DNA of 64,000 nucleotides from Pachypanchax playfairii (GCA_006937955.1 SSNP01000065.1:2561532-2625531), one strand, 5' to 3'. Shown: positions 1 to 10,213, numbered from the stretch's first letter. The notes: generated from the letters alone by a model not told the origin. Numbers and translations: made by a program.

Positions 1-309
1 TGAAAGTAGGAAAATATCAAAATAAACATAACCAAAACACAGGCCCGACCCAGGCTCCTGACATTGGCTGGATGAATCTCAGAAGGATTAGTAACATGAA
101 TGTTTCCAGGAGCTCTTAGCTTGATTGGAATCAATGACTGAGCACAGAGCGGTGGCTGTCTTACATGTGCCGAGCTGGTAGTTGAGTGATCAATGGCCAG
201 AGTGACAGATGAGCAGCCGAACACACTGGCGCCATCTTGCCTCGATTCAGGACCTGGACTCCTCCAGAGTGAGGGAGAGTTCAGGCAGCATCAGCAGGGA
301 CCTTCTCAT

Positions 310-500
310 CAGATCTGACTTAAACTCCTCCCCTTGAGAAAGGACCTCATCCCTGACCCGGAGCGGACACACTTCCCTTTTCTGGCTCAAGACCATGGTC
401 TTGGATTTGGAAGTACTGATCTTCATTCCGGCAGCTCTGGAGCCAGGCCTAGGGGTGGAGTACGCTGGCGAGTGCCTGGTGGCCGGGCCTGCAACCATGG
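310..500 (-). pseudogene. LINE reverse transcriptase C-terminal fragment (family X)
   Basis: The minus strand reads a short stretch with the motif AAGMKISTSKSKTMVL, typical of the segment just after the catalytic YADD box in an abundant fish non-LTR retrotransposon family. The expected continuation (EEFKYLG block) breaks down after EEFK, so this is a truncated, decayed fragment. The same family appears at 38700-39568 and 40440-40672 on the + strand. Minus-strand sequence from about 240 down to 1 contains a CAAGATGGCGCC stretch that resembles a LINE 5' region, but I could not assign it. No function is expected. Confidence 0.6.
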
Positions 501-589
501 GGCTCCCACCCTTTCTAGGGTCCTTGGTTGAGAGTGCTGGAGAGCGCTCCCTCCAGAGACTCCGTCATTCTACTTGGGGACTTAAACCC

Positions 590-1428
590 TCATGGGGGCA
601 ATGACAGTGAGACATACAGTTGCACATATTATTCAGAAATGTAAGATCCAGGCCATAATATTATATCATGGACAAAAATACCATACAGCTCACCCTCAGC
701 ATGTGTCAAGACTAATGATCAGATTTCTCCGAGCCTTGATCTCAGAAGAGGAACCAGATAAGGTTGTCCACTGTCTCCATCACTATTTGCTGTACTTATT
801 GAACCGCTAGCAGCTGCAATCCGACAAAATAACAATATCAGTGAAATTAAAACAACAAGTCTTACACATAAAATCAGCTTATATGCTGATGATGTTTTAA
901 TCTTTTTGGAAAACAAACAGGTATTTCTTTCATAAATAATAACACTTTTTTTAAAATTCTCATCCATTTCAGACTACTCAATCAACTGGAGCAAATCAAA
1001 GGCTCTTCAAATTAACTCCAACGCTCAGATCAGCCCAACTACTCCAATACAGCTCAGAGGCATAAGATATTTAGGCATCAATATTTCCACCAGGCTGCAA
1101 GATTTATTACAGTTGAATCATGTGCCATTACTGAGAATAATAGAAGATGACCTCACCCGCTGGGCCAACCTCCCCATATCACTTATGGGAAAGAGTAGCA
1201 ACAATCAAGATAATGGTTCTACCTAAGATTAATTACACTTTTTCTATGGTCCCGATTAAACCCCCTCAGACCTGGTTTAGAACTTTATATACATGTATCT
1301 CTAAATTTCTGTGGAAGTCTAAGCCACCTCGTACAAGTTTAAAACCCCTACAAAGACCTAAAGATTGTGGAGGTCTAGAACTTCCAAATTTCTACAACTA
1401 TTATCTAACCCATAGAGTGCAGTGCATC
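590..1428 (+). pseudogene. L1/Tx1-like LINE reverse transcriptase fragment
   Basis: Read across stops and frames, the + strand gives RT landmarks in order. There is GCPLSPSLFAVLIEPLAAA near 750-815, then a YADD box (LYADDVLIFLENKQ) near 878-920. A C-terminal block follows with RVATIKIMVLPKINYTFSMV and the GGLELPNFYNYY motif (1371-1408), which is characteristic of L1-clade ORF2. Stops and a frameshift between YADD and the C-terminal block show it is dead. The 5' half (endonuclease) and the 3' end are missing; the fragment stops abruptly at the TTAA at 1429. Confidence 0.8.
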
Positions 1429-1432
1429 TTAA

Positions 1433-2108
1433 CCCTCTGGGGACCAAGGGTTTTTTTGAGAAATAAACCTCGCCTGACTTTTTTTTGTTTAAATCCTACT
1501 AAAACACCACCTTTCAATGCCCCATAATGTCCTATACCTTGTTTTTTTTTTATTTTGAATTGAAATATCATAAACTGCTGTGTAAATGAGGCTCCTTTGC
1601 TTGAAATAAAGAGTATTAGAATAAAAAATACAAAAAACAAATTAGGTGAAAATTAGAATATCACACTTTACTTTTACTTTTTATTTTACTGACAACCGCG
1701 CGTCATGCGCAAAAGACAAAGGCTCTGATTGGAACACCGACTTTGACACAACACTGTATCCCTTGTGAATGGGCTAGAGCGATGCCGGAACTACCGTCTG
1801 AAAGCTTGGATTCTCCCGATTTAGAGGGGTAAAAAAGTAAGTTTCTATCTTTTACGGTTCGTAAGCTATGTTCGATTAAACACAACAAGGTCCCTGGCAT
1901 CGTCGACAATGACGGCGTCCATGTAGCGTTAAAATGGATCAGACAGAGCCCCTCAAATCTGATGTGAATGGATATGTTTACATGATAATAAAGTGCACCA
2001 TACAACAGAAGGGGTAAACCCTAGCTGTTGTAAGAATAAATCTGTCCTGACATAATAAGGCACCCAGACCCACAATTCTGCTTGCCAAATACATCAGGAC
2101 AGGACAGG
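1433..2108. other. Unassigned 0.7 kb segment
   Basis: This stretch follows the L1 fragment directly and holds no convincing gene. It contains a GC-richer part (1690-1960) with short open frames on both strands and no recognisable domain. It begins at a TTAA and another TTAA lies at 2109, but the two ends do not form a clear inverted repeat, so I do not call it a transposon. Confidence 0.35.
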
Positions 2109-2109
2109 T

Positions 2110-2480
2110 TAAAAAAAAAGAAATGTAACATCCATGGGACTGTAGTCAACCTCCCTGGACGCAGCCACAGGAGGAAAATTGGTGACAAATCAAAGAGACG
2201 GATAACCTGAATGGTAACAAAAACCCCAGAAAGACTTCGAAAGAGATCTAAAATAAACGTCCAAAGAGGACACTATTGTTGAAAACAAATCATTAAAAAG
2301 TCAGACTGCAATATGACAAACTACATGTTGACAAGCCACAAAGCTTCTGGGACAATGTCCTCTGGACAGATGAGACAAACATGGAACTTTTTGCCAAGGC
2401 ACATCAGCTCTATGTTCACAGATGGAAAAATGAAGCTAGAAAGGAGAAAAAAACACCATCAGCGGAGAACAACTCATGAG
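2110..2480 (+). pseudogene. Tc1-like transposase fragment
   Basis: The stretch at 2328-2450 matches the Tc1/mariner transposase region around the second catalytic aspartate. The DNA reads DKPQSFWDNVLWTDETNMEL and then FAKAHQLYVHRW in a single frame before degrading. The preceding 200 bases contain a remnant of the helix-turn-helix linker region with stops. The third catalytic residue region is lost after 2480. It is a fossil, and no inverted terminal repeats were found. Confidence 0.7.
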
Positions 2481-2635
2481 ACATGTTGAGAACTTTTAAT
2501 AAGTATGTAAGTGCAATCAGTGCGTGTAAGTGCGTGCAGAGCGTAATCAAGGACACCGTCTCTGGGACAACGCAGATGTTACATCTCTCCACGGTCTGTT
2601 GGCGCTCAGTGGACATGGGGGGGGTTGTGTGCCTC

Positions 2636-2955
2636 AGCCAGTGTGCGATTTTTGAAAAAAGCAGACGGGGGGTTAGTCACACATACATACATTAAACACA
2701 TGGTGCTTATTTATTTGACAAAATAACAGTCCACAGTAAGTTAACTAATTAAATAGCAGTACCTGTATAACAGATGGTGGTGACTTTGTGGTGTAACTGT
2801 TGTTGTCCGGCCGGAAACAGCGCCCGGTGATGGATGGTTTAGCAATATTTTGATCCAGGTGGAAATTGGGAGAAATTTGGTAGAATGATGGTTCAGGGAG
2901 AGCATTAAAATTCTGGATTCTCACGGTTAAATTGGGAGGGTTGGCAAGTATGGTC
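2636..2955 (-). mobile_element. DNA transposon remnant ending in CATACTTGCCAACCCTCCC
   Basis: Read on the minus strand, this begins with CATACTTGCCAACCCTCCC at about 2955, a terminus common to an abundant fish DNA transposon family. It continues to a conserved internal stretch (AATTAGTTAACTTAC, then CAAATAAATAAGCAC). A diverged copy in the opposite orientation lies at 39835-40030, which supports a dispersed repeat rather than unique DNA. No transposase was seen. The superfamily is not certain. Confidence 0.55.
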
Positions 2956-3283
2956 AGACGAGAAAGAGGAACAAAAATAACTTATCCAACCAAGGGATAA
3001 AAAATAAAGGACCAGAGGGTCTTGTCCCTGGTCCCGTTCGAGAATCACAGCCAGCTGGTTGCGGTACTGCTCCGAGACCGCATCCAGTTTGCGATCCAGA
3101 TCTCTGAATCTTTTAGTCCAAGTGTTGCCAGTAGCAGCCCATCCAATCCATAACTTTAGAATTTGTAGATACATCAGGTAACCACCAATGCCGATCAGCA
3201 GGTACCCCACGATCAATAATCTAAATATGTACACATCCTCCACATCTTCGACCGCCCGTACAGACAGGCATACCATCTTCCAC
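2956..3283 (-). pseudogene. Unidentified open segment with one membrane helix, cut by a hAT
   Basis: The minus strand is open from 3276 to 2905. It encodes a hydrophobic segment (FRLLIVGYLLIGIGGYLMYL) followed by a charged, probably helical stretch (RFRDLDRKLDAVSEQYRNQL). I do not recognise the family. The hAT element 3284-6447 interrupts it: minus-strand coding-like sequence also lies on the other side (6456-6575, containing VDPPGRIYHGFLGRGED). The two sides are not in the same frame after the insertion is removed, so at least one indel exists. It could be a viral-like glycoprotein or a small membrane protein; this is inference only. Confidence 0.4.
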
Positions 3284-6200
3284 TAGGGCTGTAAAATTAA
3301 TCGAAATTAGATAACGATTACAATTATTAGACTGTACGATTGTTAAAATGACATAATCGTGAAAAAACGATATTGACTTGAGTTGTGTTTATTGCACCTG
3401 CACGCAAGTTCCTCCGCCCCGCCCCCCTCAGTTAGCCTGTAAACATGAGGAAAATTGTTGCTAGCGGTCTGGAAGCATGGCAGGAACATCGCAGAAACAC
3501 TTGGTAGACAAACACGGCAAGACTAAATCTGTAATATGGGAGCACTTTGGGTTTGATGAGAACGACAAAAAGCAAATACAAATCGTGTGCAAGAAATGTT
3601 TTATCGTTGTCTCTGCTCCAACAGGCAACACAACAAACTTTTGTAATCACATGAAGGTCAACCACTGCAACATTTACGATAAACTTTTGAAAAACCAAAG
3701 CAAGAGAAACACATGTGAGAGCTCCACGTCTGTAGCATAATCATCAATCAAAGAAACACTTTATGCTGCAATTCCCTACTTATCAACATTGGACAGACAC
3801 AAAAAGAATCACCGAGTCCATTGCCCATTACCTAGCCAAAGGTATGTGCTCCGTAAACACTATCGACAACCTGGGCTTCAGACAAATGGTGAACACGCTG
3901 GACAAACGCTATGTTTTACCATCAAGACATAATTTTTCACGCACTGCTTTGCCATCCTTAAATGAAAAGCTTCGTGACCAAGTAGCAAATGAACTACTTG
4001 TTGCTGACTTTTTTGCTATTACCACAGACCTATGGTCTAGCCGCACTATGGATCCTTATATCAGCCTAACGATTCATTACATTGACGAAGATTTTAACCT
4101 GCGCTCGAAGTGTCTCCAAGCGTCATTTCTACCGGTAGACCACGCGGGAGAAAATATTGCAAATGGCCTGAAGGACGCGTTGGCTGCGTGGAGTTTAGAC
4201 GAGGAGAGGCTCGTCTGCTTGACCACGGACAATGCAGCTAATGTGGTACTGGCAGCTCAGTTAAATGGATGGACGAGACTTCAGTTTTTCAGGCACAGAC
4301 TCCACTTGGCCATCGGTGAGTGAGCCTAATTTAATTTAACAATATTCTGTCTCATGTACATTTTATATTTTTCCAGCAGTGACAACAAAGGTGATGATAA
4401 GCATTAGACACTTGCCTCAGAATATACTGCAATTACATTTTATTATAACCACATTAACTTAAATTTCATATTTAACACACAACTAACACATAACTATATA
4501 AAAACATCATACAGACATTGCCGTATGACTTTGAATGATGTAACATTAAAAATGTCAGCATGAACAACATGTTATGTTGCACATTTATTTTAAGTTGTGT
4601 TCAATTCATGAAACTTTGACCTTGGACATATTATTGAAAAAAGAATAAAATTAAAAGGGTCCAAAATCTATATTGTACAGACAGATCATTGTCTGTTAGT
4701 AATTTGCTGAAACTGACATTTTAGTAATAGGTCAGCTAGACAAGGACATGTATTATATTTTATACATATACAATACATTTTCAGTCAGGAGGTTTTTTGA
4801 TAAAAGCTTTGATTTTAATGCATGTAATTTATTCATATTTCAGAGAATGCCGTTAAATACCCTAAAGTGGACCGTGCTGTGGGTGTCTGTAAAAAAAATT
4901 GTTGCCAGCTTTTCCTACAGTTGGAAGAAGAGAAGGGATATTGCAGCCACACAGAAACTGCTTAATTTGCCTGAGCATTCCCTCAAAACAGAATGTCAGA
5001 CAAGGTGGGGGTCTAGGCAGGCCATGATTCAGCGCATCCTGGAGCAGCAGAAGGCCATCGTACAAGTCCTATCTGCAGGCAAGAAGCTCTGTCACCTCAT
5101 ACCCACGTGGCAAGACGTTGATGTGCTTGAGGCTATGAACAAGGCTTTGAGTCCACTCGCAGAGTTCACTGATGCACTCTCAGGAGAGAAGTACATCAGT
5201 GTCTCCTTAATCAAACCCACCCTCCATCTGTTCAATCACACTATACTCCGACCTGAGGAAGACGAAACTGAACTGTCAAAAACAATCAAAAGAAAGATAC
5301 TGCTGTACCTCAATGAAAAGTACAGTGGCCTGGATGTACAAGAGCTAATTGATCTGGCTTCTGCCTTGGATCCAAGGTTCAAACTCAAATATGTCAGAGA
5401 CCAAGCAGCCATACAAGGCCGCCTGACTGCAGAGATGAAGGGTCTTAAGGTAATTAACGTATTTCAATTGTTGCATTTTATTTTTGACAATAATTAACAT
5501 GTGCACATTCTTCTTTCTAATATTATTTATGCTTTATGTCCTCTCTTTCTAGATGGCCACACCTGGCATGTGTGGAGATGGTGCTGCTGATTGTTCAGAG
5601 GAGGATGCTGCTCCCCTAAAAAAGAAAAAATGACTAATGCAGCTTTTTCAAAACCAGCACAGACTGCTCTGTAGGATCACAAGATGTGCAAGAAGAGCAG
5701 GCTATAGCCTTAGAGCTGCAGTCCTACCTGCAGTCCGTCCCTTTGGATCCTGAAGAGGATCCACTGAAGTGGTGGGGGGAGTTTTACAAACTTTATCCCC
5801 GGCTTTCTAAGCTTACAAAGAAATATCTTTGCATTCCAGCAACTAGCTCACCCTCGGAAAGGGTTTTCAATACGAGTGGTAATATACAGTAGTTTCCTAT
5901 TTGCGAGCATCACTCAAGCCAGATCATGTAAACAGACTGGTTTTTCTAGCTAAAAATCTGTAAGTCTTTAAGGCGTTCACAACACATTTACAGTTCTGAG
6001 GAATTTGAACATTTTCACAAGTTGATATTACCTTCATTGTCCTGGAGTGTTCAAATCAAATTTATGTTTCAAACTACAGAGAAAATACTTGAATGTTTAA
6101 GTTACAGTCCATGTGAAAGTTTTTTTGTTTAATGCTTAGTGTTTACAGCAGTTTAACTGTACTGCACAGTATTTGTTTACAAAAGTGAACCTAGTGGAGT

Positions 6201-6447
6201 AATACTTGAATTAATTTGCACTTATTTAGATTCAAACAATACATTTTTATATATTTTTATTTTGTGCAAAATGTGGAAACACTGATTTTTTTGTGACTTT
6301 TATTTATGTTAAAGAATATATTTACATTGTTTTGACCAAAAAATAAACAGCAATATGTTGGCGTAAATAATCGTTTAAATAATCGTGATTTCAATTATGG
6401 CCAAAATAATCGTGATTATTATTTTTTCTATAATCAAGCAAGCCCTA
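3284..6447 (+). mobile_element. hAT DNA transposon, 3.2 kb, with 8-bp target duplication
   Basis: The element has short inverted ends (TAGGGCT at 3284 and AGCCCTA ending at 6447). It is flanked by 8-bp direct repeats TCTTCCAC (3276-3283) and TCTTCCCC (6448-6455), 7 of 8 identical, as expected for hAT. Subterminal AATAATCGTGATT-type motifs occur near both ends, mainly the right end. It encodes a BED-finger transposase on the + strand in several exons. It lies in the minus-strand segment described at 2956-3283. Confidence 0.9.
3477..5962 (+). pseudogene. hAT (ZBED-like) transposase, spliced, frameshifted
   Basis: The N-terminal part (3477-3740) is a BED zinc finger: IWEHFGFDENDKKQIQIVCK, then paired Cys and a terminal HMKVNH. 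The next block (3763-4314) holds the RNaseH-like core with FFAITTDLWSSR and CLTTDNAANV, and ends at a GTGAGT donor. Exon 4844-5449 follows a TTTCAG acceptor and continues the core (TECQTRWGSR, ALDPRFKLKY), with a GTAATT donor at 5450. The last exon, from 5553, has the C-terminal dimerisation motif (ATSSPSERVFNTSGN) and ends near 5962. Frameshifts lie near 3725-3790, in the A-run near 4892, in the A-run near 5628 and after 5880. It is therefore inactive as it stands, although introns and key motifs are well preserved. Confidence 0.85.
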
Positions 6448-6455
6448 TCTTCCCC

Positions 6456-6928
6456 TCTCCCCAGGAATCCATGGTAAATCCGGCCAGGAGGGTCAACTCT
6501 GGGCATGACGACTTCCCCTTTTTCAGCCTTTAGTTTGAAAAAACTTTGTCTAATATGTTGAGTGACCATGAAACCAGATCCATTTTTTAATTTTCAGTTC
6601 ACAGCAGCTCGTACAGAGAAACACAGAGACACTCAGACAAAAGCAGGCACAGTGTGGGAGGAATAAAGTGCTAAGGGAGAAAGCTGGAAATGCGACCATC
6701 CTCAACAATAGGTGGAAGTGCAGAAGGAGGCCTTGTTCTGTTGTTGCGGCATTTTAAGTTAGGGGACCATCAGGGGCGGCTCCAGGATTTTTTCTCTGCA
6801 GTAGCTTGGTAGTTGCTCACTGGCACTAAGGAGTTGCTAATCCTTTTTAAAGTTTTAAAGGAGCTGACTTAGATCTGGGACTACATTATGACAAAGCACC
6901 GCTGTAAGCCGCCTCTGTAAGATGCAAA
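6456..6928. other. Continuation of the hAT target, then unassigned DNA
   Basis: Bases 6456-6575 are the second half of the minus-strand coding-like segment interrupted by the hAT. Bases 6576-6928 contain no gene that I can support on either strand. Confidence 0.4.
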
Positions 6929-7131
6929 CAGGGGTGTCAACTCCAGGCCTCGAGGGCCACTATCCTGCATGTTTTAGACGTTTCCCTTTTTCTACACACC
7001 TGATTCAAATCCTCTGCATTTCAGCAAATCCTGCAGAAGCTTGTTATTGATCCATTCATCTGAATCAGGTGTGTAGAAGCAGAGGAAACATGTAGGATAG
7101 TGGTCCTCGAGGCCTGGAGTTTGACACTTTG
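6929..7131. mobile_element. Palindromic miniature hAT-like element (CAGGGGTGTC family), copy 1
   Basis: The left end is CAGGGGTGTCAACTCCAGGC and the right end is its approximate inverse (CCTGGAGTTTGACACTTTG). The two arms pair over about 80 bases (for example CTATCCTGCATG against CATGTAGGATAG). Further copies are at 49676-49885 and 58275-58479, with half copies at 53063-53170 and 59660-59800. The flanks GATGCAAA and TGTGCAAA suggest a degraded 8-bp duplication. No coding capacity. Confidence 0.8.
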
Positions 7132-7484
7132 TGCAAAAACAAAAATGTTAAGTACAAGTACATTTTTAGCACTATATTGTTAGTTTACTTGGTATGTACT
7201 TGTAAATCACATTTTCGTTTATTGAAGTAAAATACAGTATACTTCAAAATAGCTATAAATGTTCCAATTTAGTCTGAAGAAGTATACTTGATTCATTAAA
7301 CTATACTACTTTTTGCCATGGACAATGGACATGGACATGTCCTCATGAGTTGATTATTAGTACATAACTCAATTTTTTTCTTTGTATTAAACATGAAAAA
7401 TGTTAATTTATAAAAATTTCTGTAATACTTCTGGATACAGTTATTCTGACTTTTGCTTTAAGTTTTAGTCTCACTTTTAGAGAG
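7132..7484. other. AT-rich DNA without a gene
   Basis: AT-rich sequence with repeated AAGTACAAGTAC-like motifs. No open frame or known repeat is supported. Confidence 0.4.
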
Positions 7485-7535
7485 GGGTCTCATTTATAAA
7501 ACTTTGTGTAGAATCCTTACTAAAACCGTACTTAA

Positions 7536-7998
7536 AGCAGAACTAAGTAAGTTTTGCTCTCGCTCGCCCCCTACTGGTCCCCTGTGAAAGCTCACTGTCG
7601 TAACATTCCCCCGCCGCCGCCNNNNNNNNNNCCCCGCCGCCGCCCCCCCAACAACAACGCGCAGAGAACGCTTTTGCAAGAAGAAAGAAAAACAAAACCA
7701 AGAAAATGTCTCGACAGGTGAGTATTATTGTCATCTTTGCGCTCCTAAGGGTGGCGTTGCTAACAACGGCAAGGGCTTCATGCTTGTATTTATGTACGTG
7801 AGTGTGAGTGCCGTAAAGCAGGTTTGTTCTCGCGAGATTAGTCGGGTCTGATCCACTGAAAGTTGCAAGTGCTGCTTTCAGGACACAGACCCCGGAGGGA
7901 GGGGAGGGACCCACGAATCACCCCGCCAAGTCCTTGTTTACCCCCACAGGGACTCTAGAAAACATTTATTGAGGTGAAAAAACTTACTTAGTTCTGCT
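7536..7998 (+). mobile_element. TTAA-flanked element with perfect 20-bp inverted repeats
   Basis: The inverted repeats are AGCAGAACTAAGTAAGTTTT and its exact inverse. The flanks are TTAA at 7532-7535 and TTAA at 7999-8002. The copies at 22547 and 54857 read GTACTTAAGCTC without the insertion, so the empty site contains one TTAA and the duplication is certain. TTAA targeting is known for piggyBac and Kolobok-type elements; which one applies is not decided here. The interior has GC-rich promoter-like DNA with the gap at 7622-7631, then ATGTCTCGACAG followed by GTGAGT, an apparent start codon and splice donor. Confidence 0.9.
7622..7631. other. Assembly gap (10 N)
   Basis: The gap lies between CCGCCGCC and CCCCGCCGCC, so it interrupts a GC-rich triplet repeat inside the TTAA element. 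Confidence 0.95.
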
Positions 7999-8294
7999 TT
8001 AAGCTCAGCAAAAAAAATCTACTTACGCCCAAGTACGTTTGGGACCTATAAAACATGGCGTACGCACAGCTGCACACAATCTCCGCTTTATAAATCACAC
8101 TTTACCTAGAAATGTGCTCAGGTGTTTCTGGATCACATCCCGCCCTCAACACGCCCACTTTCTGCCGTAAATGGTCAATGCAAAGTGCCTTGTGCATATA
8201 CATGACCCGACTCGTCACAGCATTCCACCAATAACAGCAACCACAGATCAGGGAAGTGCAATTTCACTGTAGCAGAAATTGAGGTACTTGTGGG

Positions 8295-8841
8295 CAGTGG
8301 TGTAGTGGTCCCTGGAGAAGTGTGTATACTCTGTTTTCACCTTTTTAAAAAAAGTAGTCTAGAAGAAAAGCCCTGTTTTAGAAACAGTGACATGTTAGAC
8401 TATGATTTACTTTACCCAAAAATCTGTCATTCTACTTGCTCACTATTATAAAATTATCCTGACTTCATTAGGAGCCGTTTGTAGTTACTACTGATCACAC
8501 AAGAATGCCTATAAGAAAGGAAAAAGTATTTATCACTAGTACTGTACTAGGGATATTTTCCTCGGCATGACCCACCATACTCTACCTCTGATTGGCTCAT
8601 CAGTCCTCATGCTTAAAGTTAACCAATCTAATCAGTGAAAGCAGTGAGTACCAGCCAATTATAGGCAGAGGAGGGTGGGTCATGGCTTCACCATCCTTGA
8701 GAAAAAAGTGGGCAATCTGGCTCACAGATATTACTGAACGTTGCGCATCAAGGGGGGTTTAGAAGTGGGTATATGCAATGCTGACTGAAAAATAAGTAGG
8801 TATATGCCGTATACCAGCGTATACCCTGGACTACACCGCTG
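8295..8841. mobile_element. hAT miniature element nested in Harbinger element A
   Basis: The ends are CAGTGGTGTAGT (8295) and the inverse of CAGCGGTGTAGT (ending 8841). They are flanked by 8-bp repeats CTTGTGGG (8287-8294) and CTTGTGGA (8842-8849). The paralogous copy at 56490-56510 reads CTTGTGGGTGGAAAAAC without the insertion, which gives the empty site. The interior is partly palindromic (ATTGGCTCATCAG against its inverse region) and has no coding capacity. Confidence 0.88.
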
Positions 8842-8844
8842 CTT

Positions 8845-9434
8845 GTGGATGAGGTGGAAAAACAAAAGGAAGTTCTTTTTGGAGGTCACAGCAGTGGCTG
8901 TCAATGTTCTTCAGAGAGATCTGTGGCGGATATTAAAAAAAAGGTCCGATCTGAAGGTGGAGGCAAAAAAAAGATGGCTTGCCACCGCCAGAGTGTGTCT
9001 GCCACAGGAGGACCCCCTGGTACCTCTGATCCCCCATCGCTCACTGTTAGGATCTCAGCAGTACTCGAACCGACAAGTGTGCATGGCATCGTGCCAGAGA
9101 AGAAGGGAGACACTGACCATGTAGAGGAGACTAAGCCTTTTATTAATACAGATCAAATGTGTCCGTCATTAAAATATAAAACAAAACCAAATCTTGTTGT
9201 TCCCCCCCAGTGACTCTGGACGAAGCGTCCAACGAGGCATCCCGGGCGGCAAGGAAGGATGTGGCTGCAGGGTCGGCCTGTACCACCAGTGCGCCTTTGT
9301 GCATGGCGCAGGCTGTCCTGCAGACACAGAGGGACATGATTAGTGCGGTGAACGAAGTGCGAGAAGAAATGCACAAAAGATGTGATGTCCTGACAGAAAT
9401 TTCAGGCACACCTAAAGAATTAGTAAAAGAATAA
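8845..9434 (+). pseudogene. Myb/SANT-like DNA-binding protein of Harbinger element A
   Basis: The first part (8845-9120) reads VEKQKEVLFGGHSSG, then a SANT-like region (SSERSVADIKKKVRSEGGGK) and a linker with TSVHGIVPEKKGDTDHVEE. After a probable intron ending at CCCCCCCAG (9210), the second part reads through a helical segment (VLQTQRDMISAVNEVREEMH) to a stop at 9434. The family resembles the Myb-like partner proteins that accompany Harbinger transposases (NAIF1 in vertebrates is a domesticated relative). The original N-terminus was displaced by the hAT miniature at 8295-8841, and part of the SANT domain is missing compared with the copy at 55271. Confidence 0.65.
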
Positions 9435-9825
9435 AAAATCATGCCTTCTGTGTTGGTCCTATAAACAACGCATGACATTCTGTATCAATCTGCCCCCCTG
9501 CTGATATTCCTCATTTCGGGGCGGGGATTGTGTATGCTACTGGAATTAATCATTTTATCCTTCTCAACAGCAGCACTGCAGGTGCTCTCCGTGTCCAAAA
9601 TGTGCGTAAGCCAGGTTCTTAGTCAACTTAAAGTTGCGCACATTTTTCTGCTTTGTTTTTTTTTTATAAATCCCAAAGTTTGTGTTTTCCGACCCCGTTT
9701 TGTGCGCAAGCAAGCTTTATAAATGAGACCCCTGATGATGAACCAATTCTAAATATAAACAGAATCATTTGTAAATGACATTAACACTATGATTATTGTT
9801 TGTCTCTCTCCTTTCAAATCTGCAG

Positions 9826-10150
9826 ATGTATTTTTAGCAGATGTGTGTGGTCCAGATAAGGAGTTAGATTTGGAACGCTGTCAGTGTGTGTGTCGACACA
9901 AGAGTTCAACTTACAACTGCGGCACTAATCAACACCTAGACCAAAACACCTGCCAGTGTGTCTGCAACATGCTGCCTGCTCTGTCCTGCCCTCCCAACCA
10001 CATCCTCAACAAAGAGACCTGCCAGTGCACATGTAATAAGACATGTCCAATGCACCAGCCCCTCAACAAGACAACGTGCAATTGTGAATGTAATGAAACA
10101 CCAAATAAGTGCTTTCTCAAAGGAAAGAGGTTTCACCATGCCACCTGCAG
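9826..10150 (+). CDS. vegfc: vegfc, BR3P cysteine-repeat exon
   Basis: This exon encodes part of the C-terminal propeptide of vascular endothelial growth factor C, a secreted ligand that drives lymphatic vessel growth through VEGFR3. It has four Balbiani-ring-like repeats of the form C-x10-C-x-C-x-C (CGPDKELDLERCQCVC, CGTNQHLDQNTCQCVC, CPPNHILNKETCQCTC, CPMHQPLNKTTCNCEC). They are followed by NETPNKCFLKGKRFHHATC, which corresponds to the conserved segment after the repeats in vertebrate VEGF-C. VEGF-D has a different, shorter repeat region, so vegfc is preferred. A CTGCAG acceptor precedes 9826 and a GTAAGT donor starts at 10151. A second in-frame acceptor (TTTTTAGCAG) ends at 9840. Codon phase joins exactly to the exon at 18057 (AG plus T gives Ser). 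Confidence 0.93.
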
Positions 10151-10213
10151 GTAAGTGAGATTGTGGAGGTGAGCGGAGTATGATTTACATATTGAGGATT
10201 TTAATTAATTATC

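Larger units (their letters stand above)
7485..9731 (+). mobile_element. PIF/Harbinger-like element A carrying only a Myb-like gene
   Basis: The ends are GGGTCTCATTTATAAA (7485) and its inverse TTTATAAATGAGACCC (ending 9731), with CTG at 9732-9734. The left trinucleotide reads GAG, so one side of the duplication has decayed. Three other copies in this window (22547-22864, 54857-56944, 55025-56315) have CTG on both sides. Two later insertions lie inside: a TTAA-flanked element at 7536-7998 and a hAT miniature at 8295-8841. It encodes a Myb/SANT-like accessory protein but no DDE transposase. Confidence 0.85.

Noticed and set aside
1429..2112. Possible TTAA-flanked transposon (starts TTAACCCTCTGGGG)
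   Set aside because: The right end near 2109 (GGACAGGTTAA) is not a good inverse of the left end, and no empty site was found in the window.
9789..9825. ATG at 9789 as the start of the cysteine-repeat protein
   Set aside because: It lies in the intron: a splice acceptor ends at 9825, and the homologous protein continues upstream in other exons.
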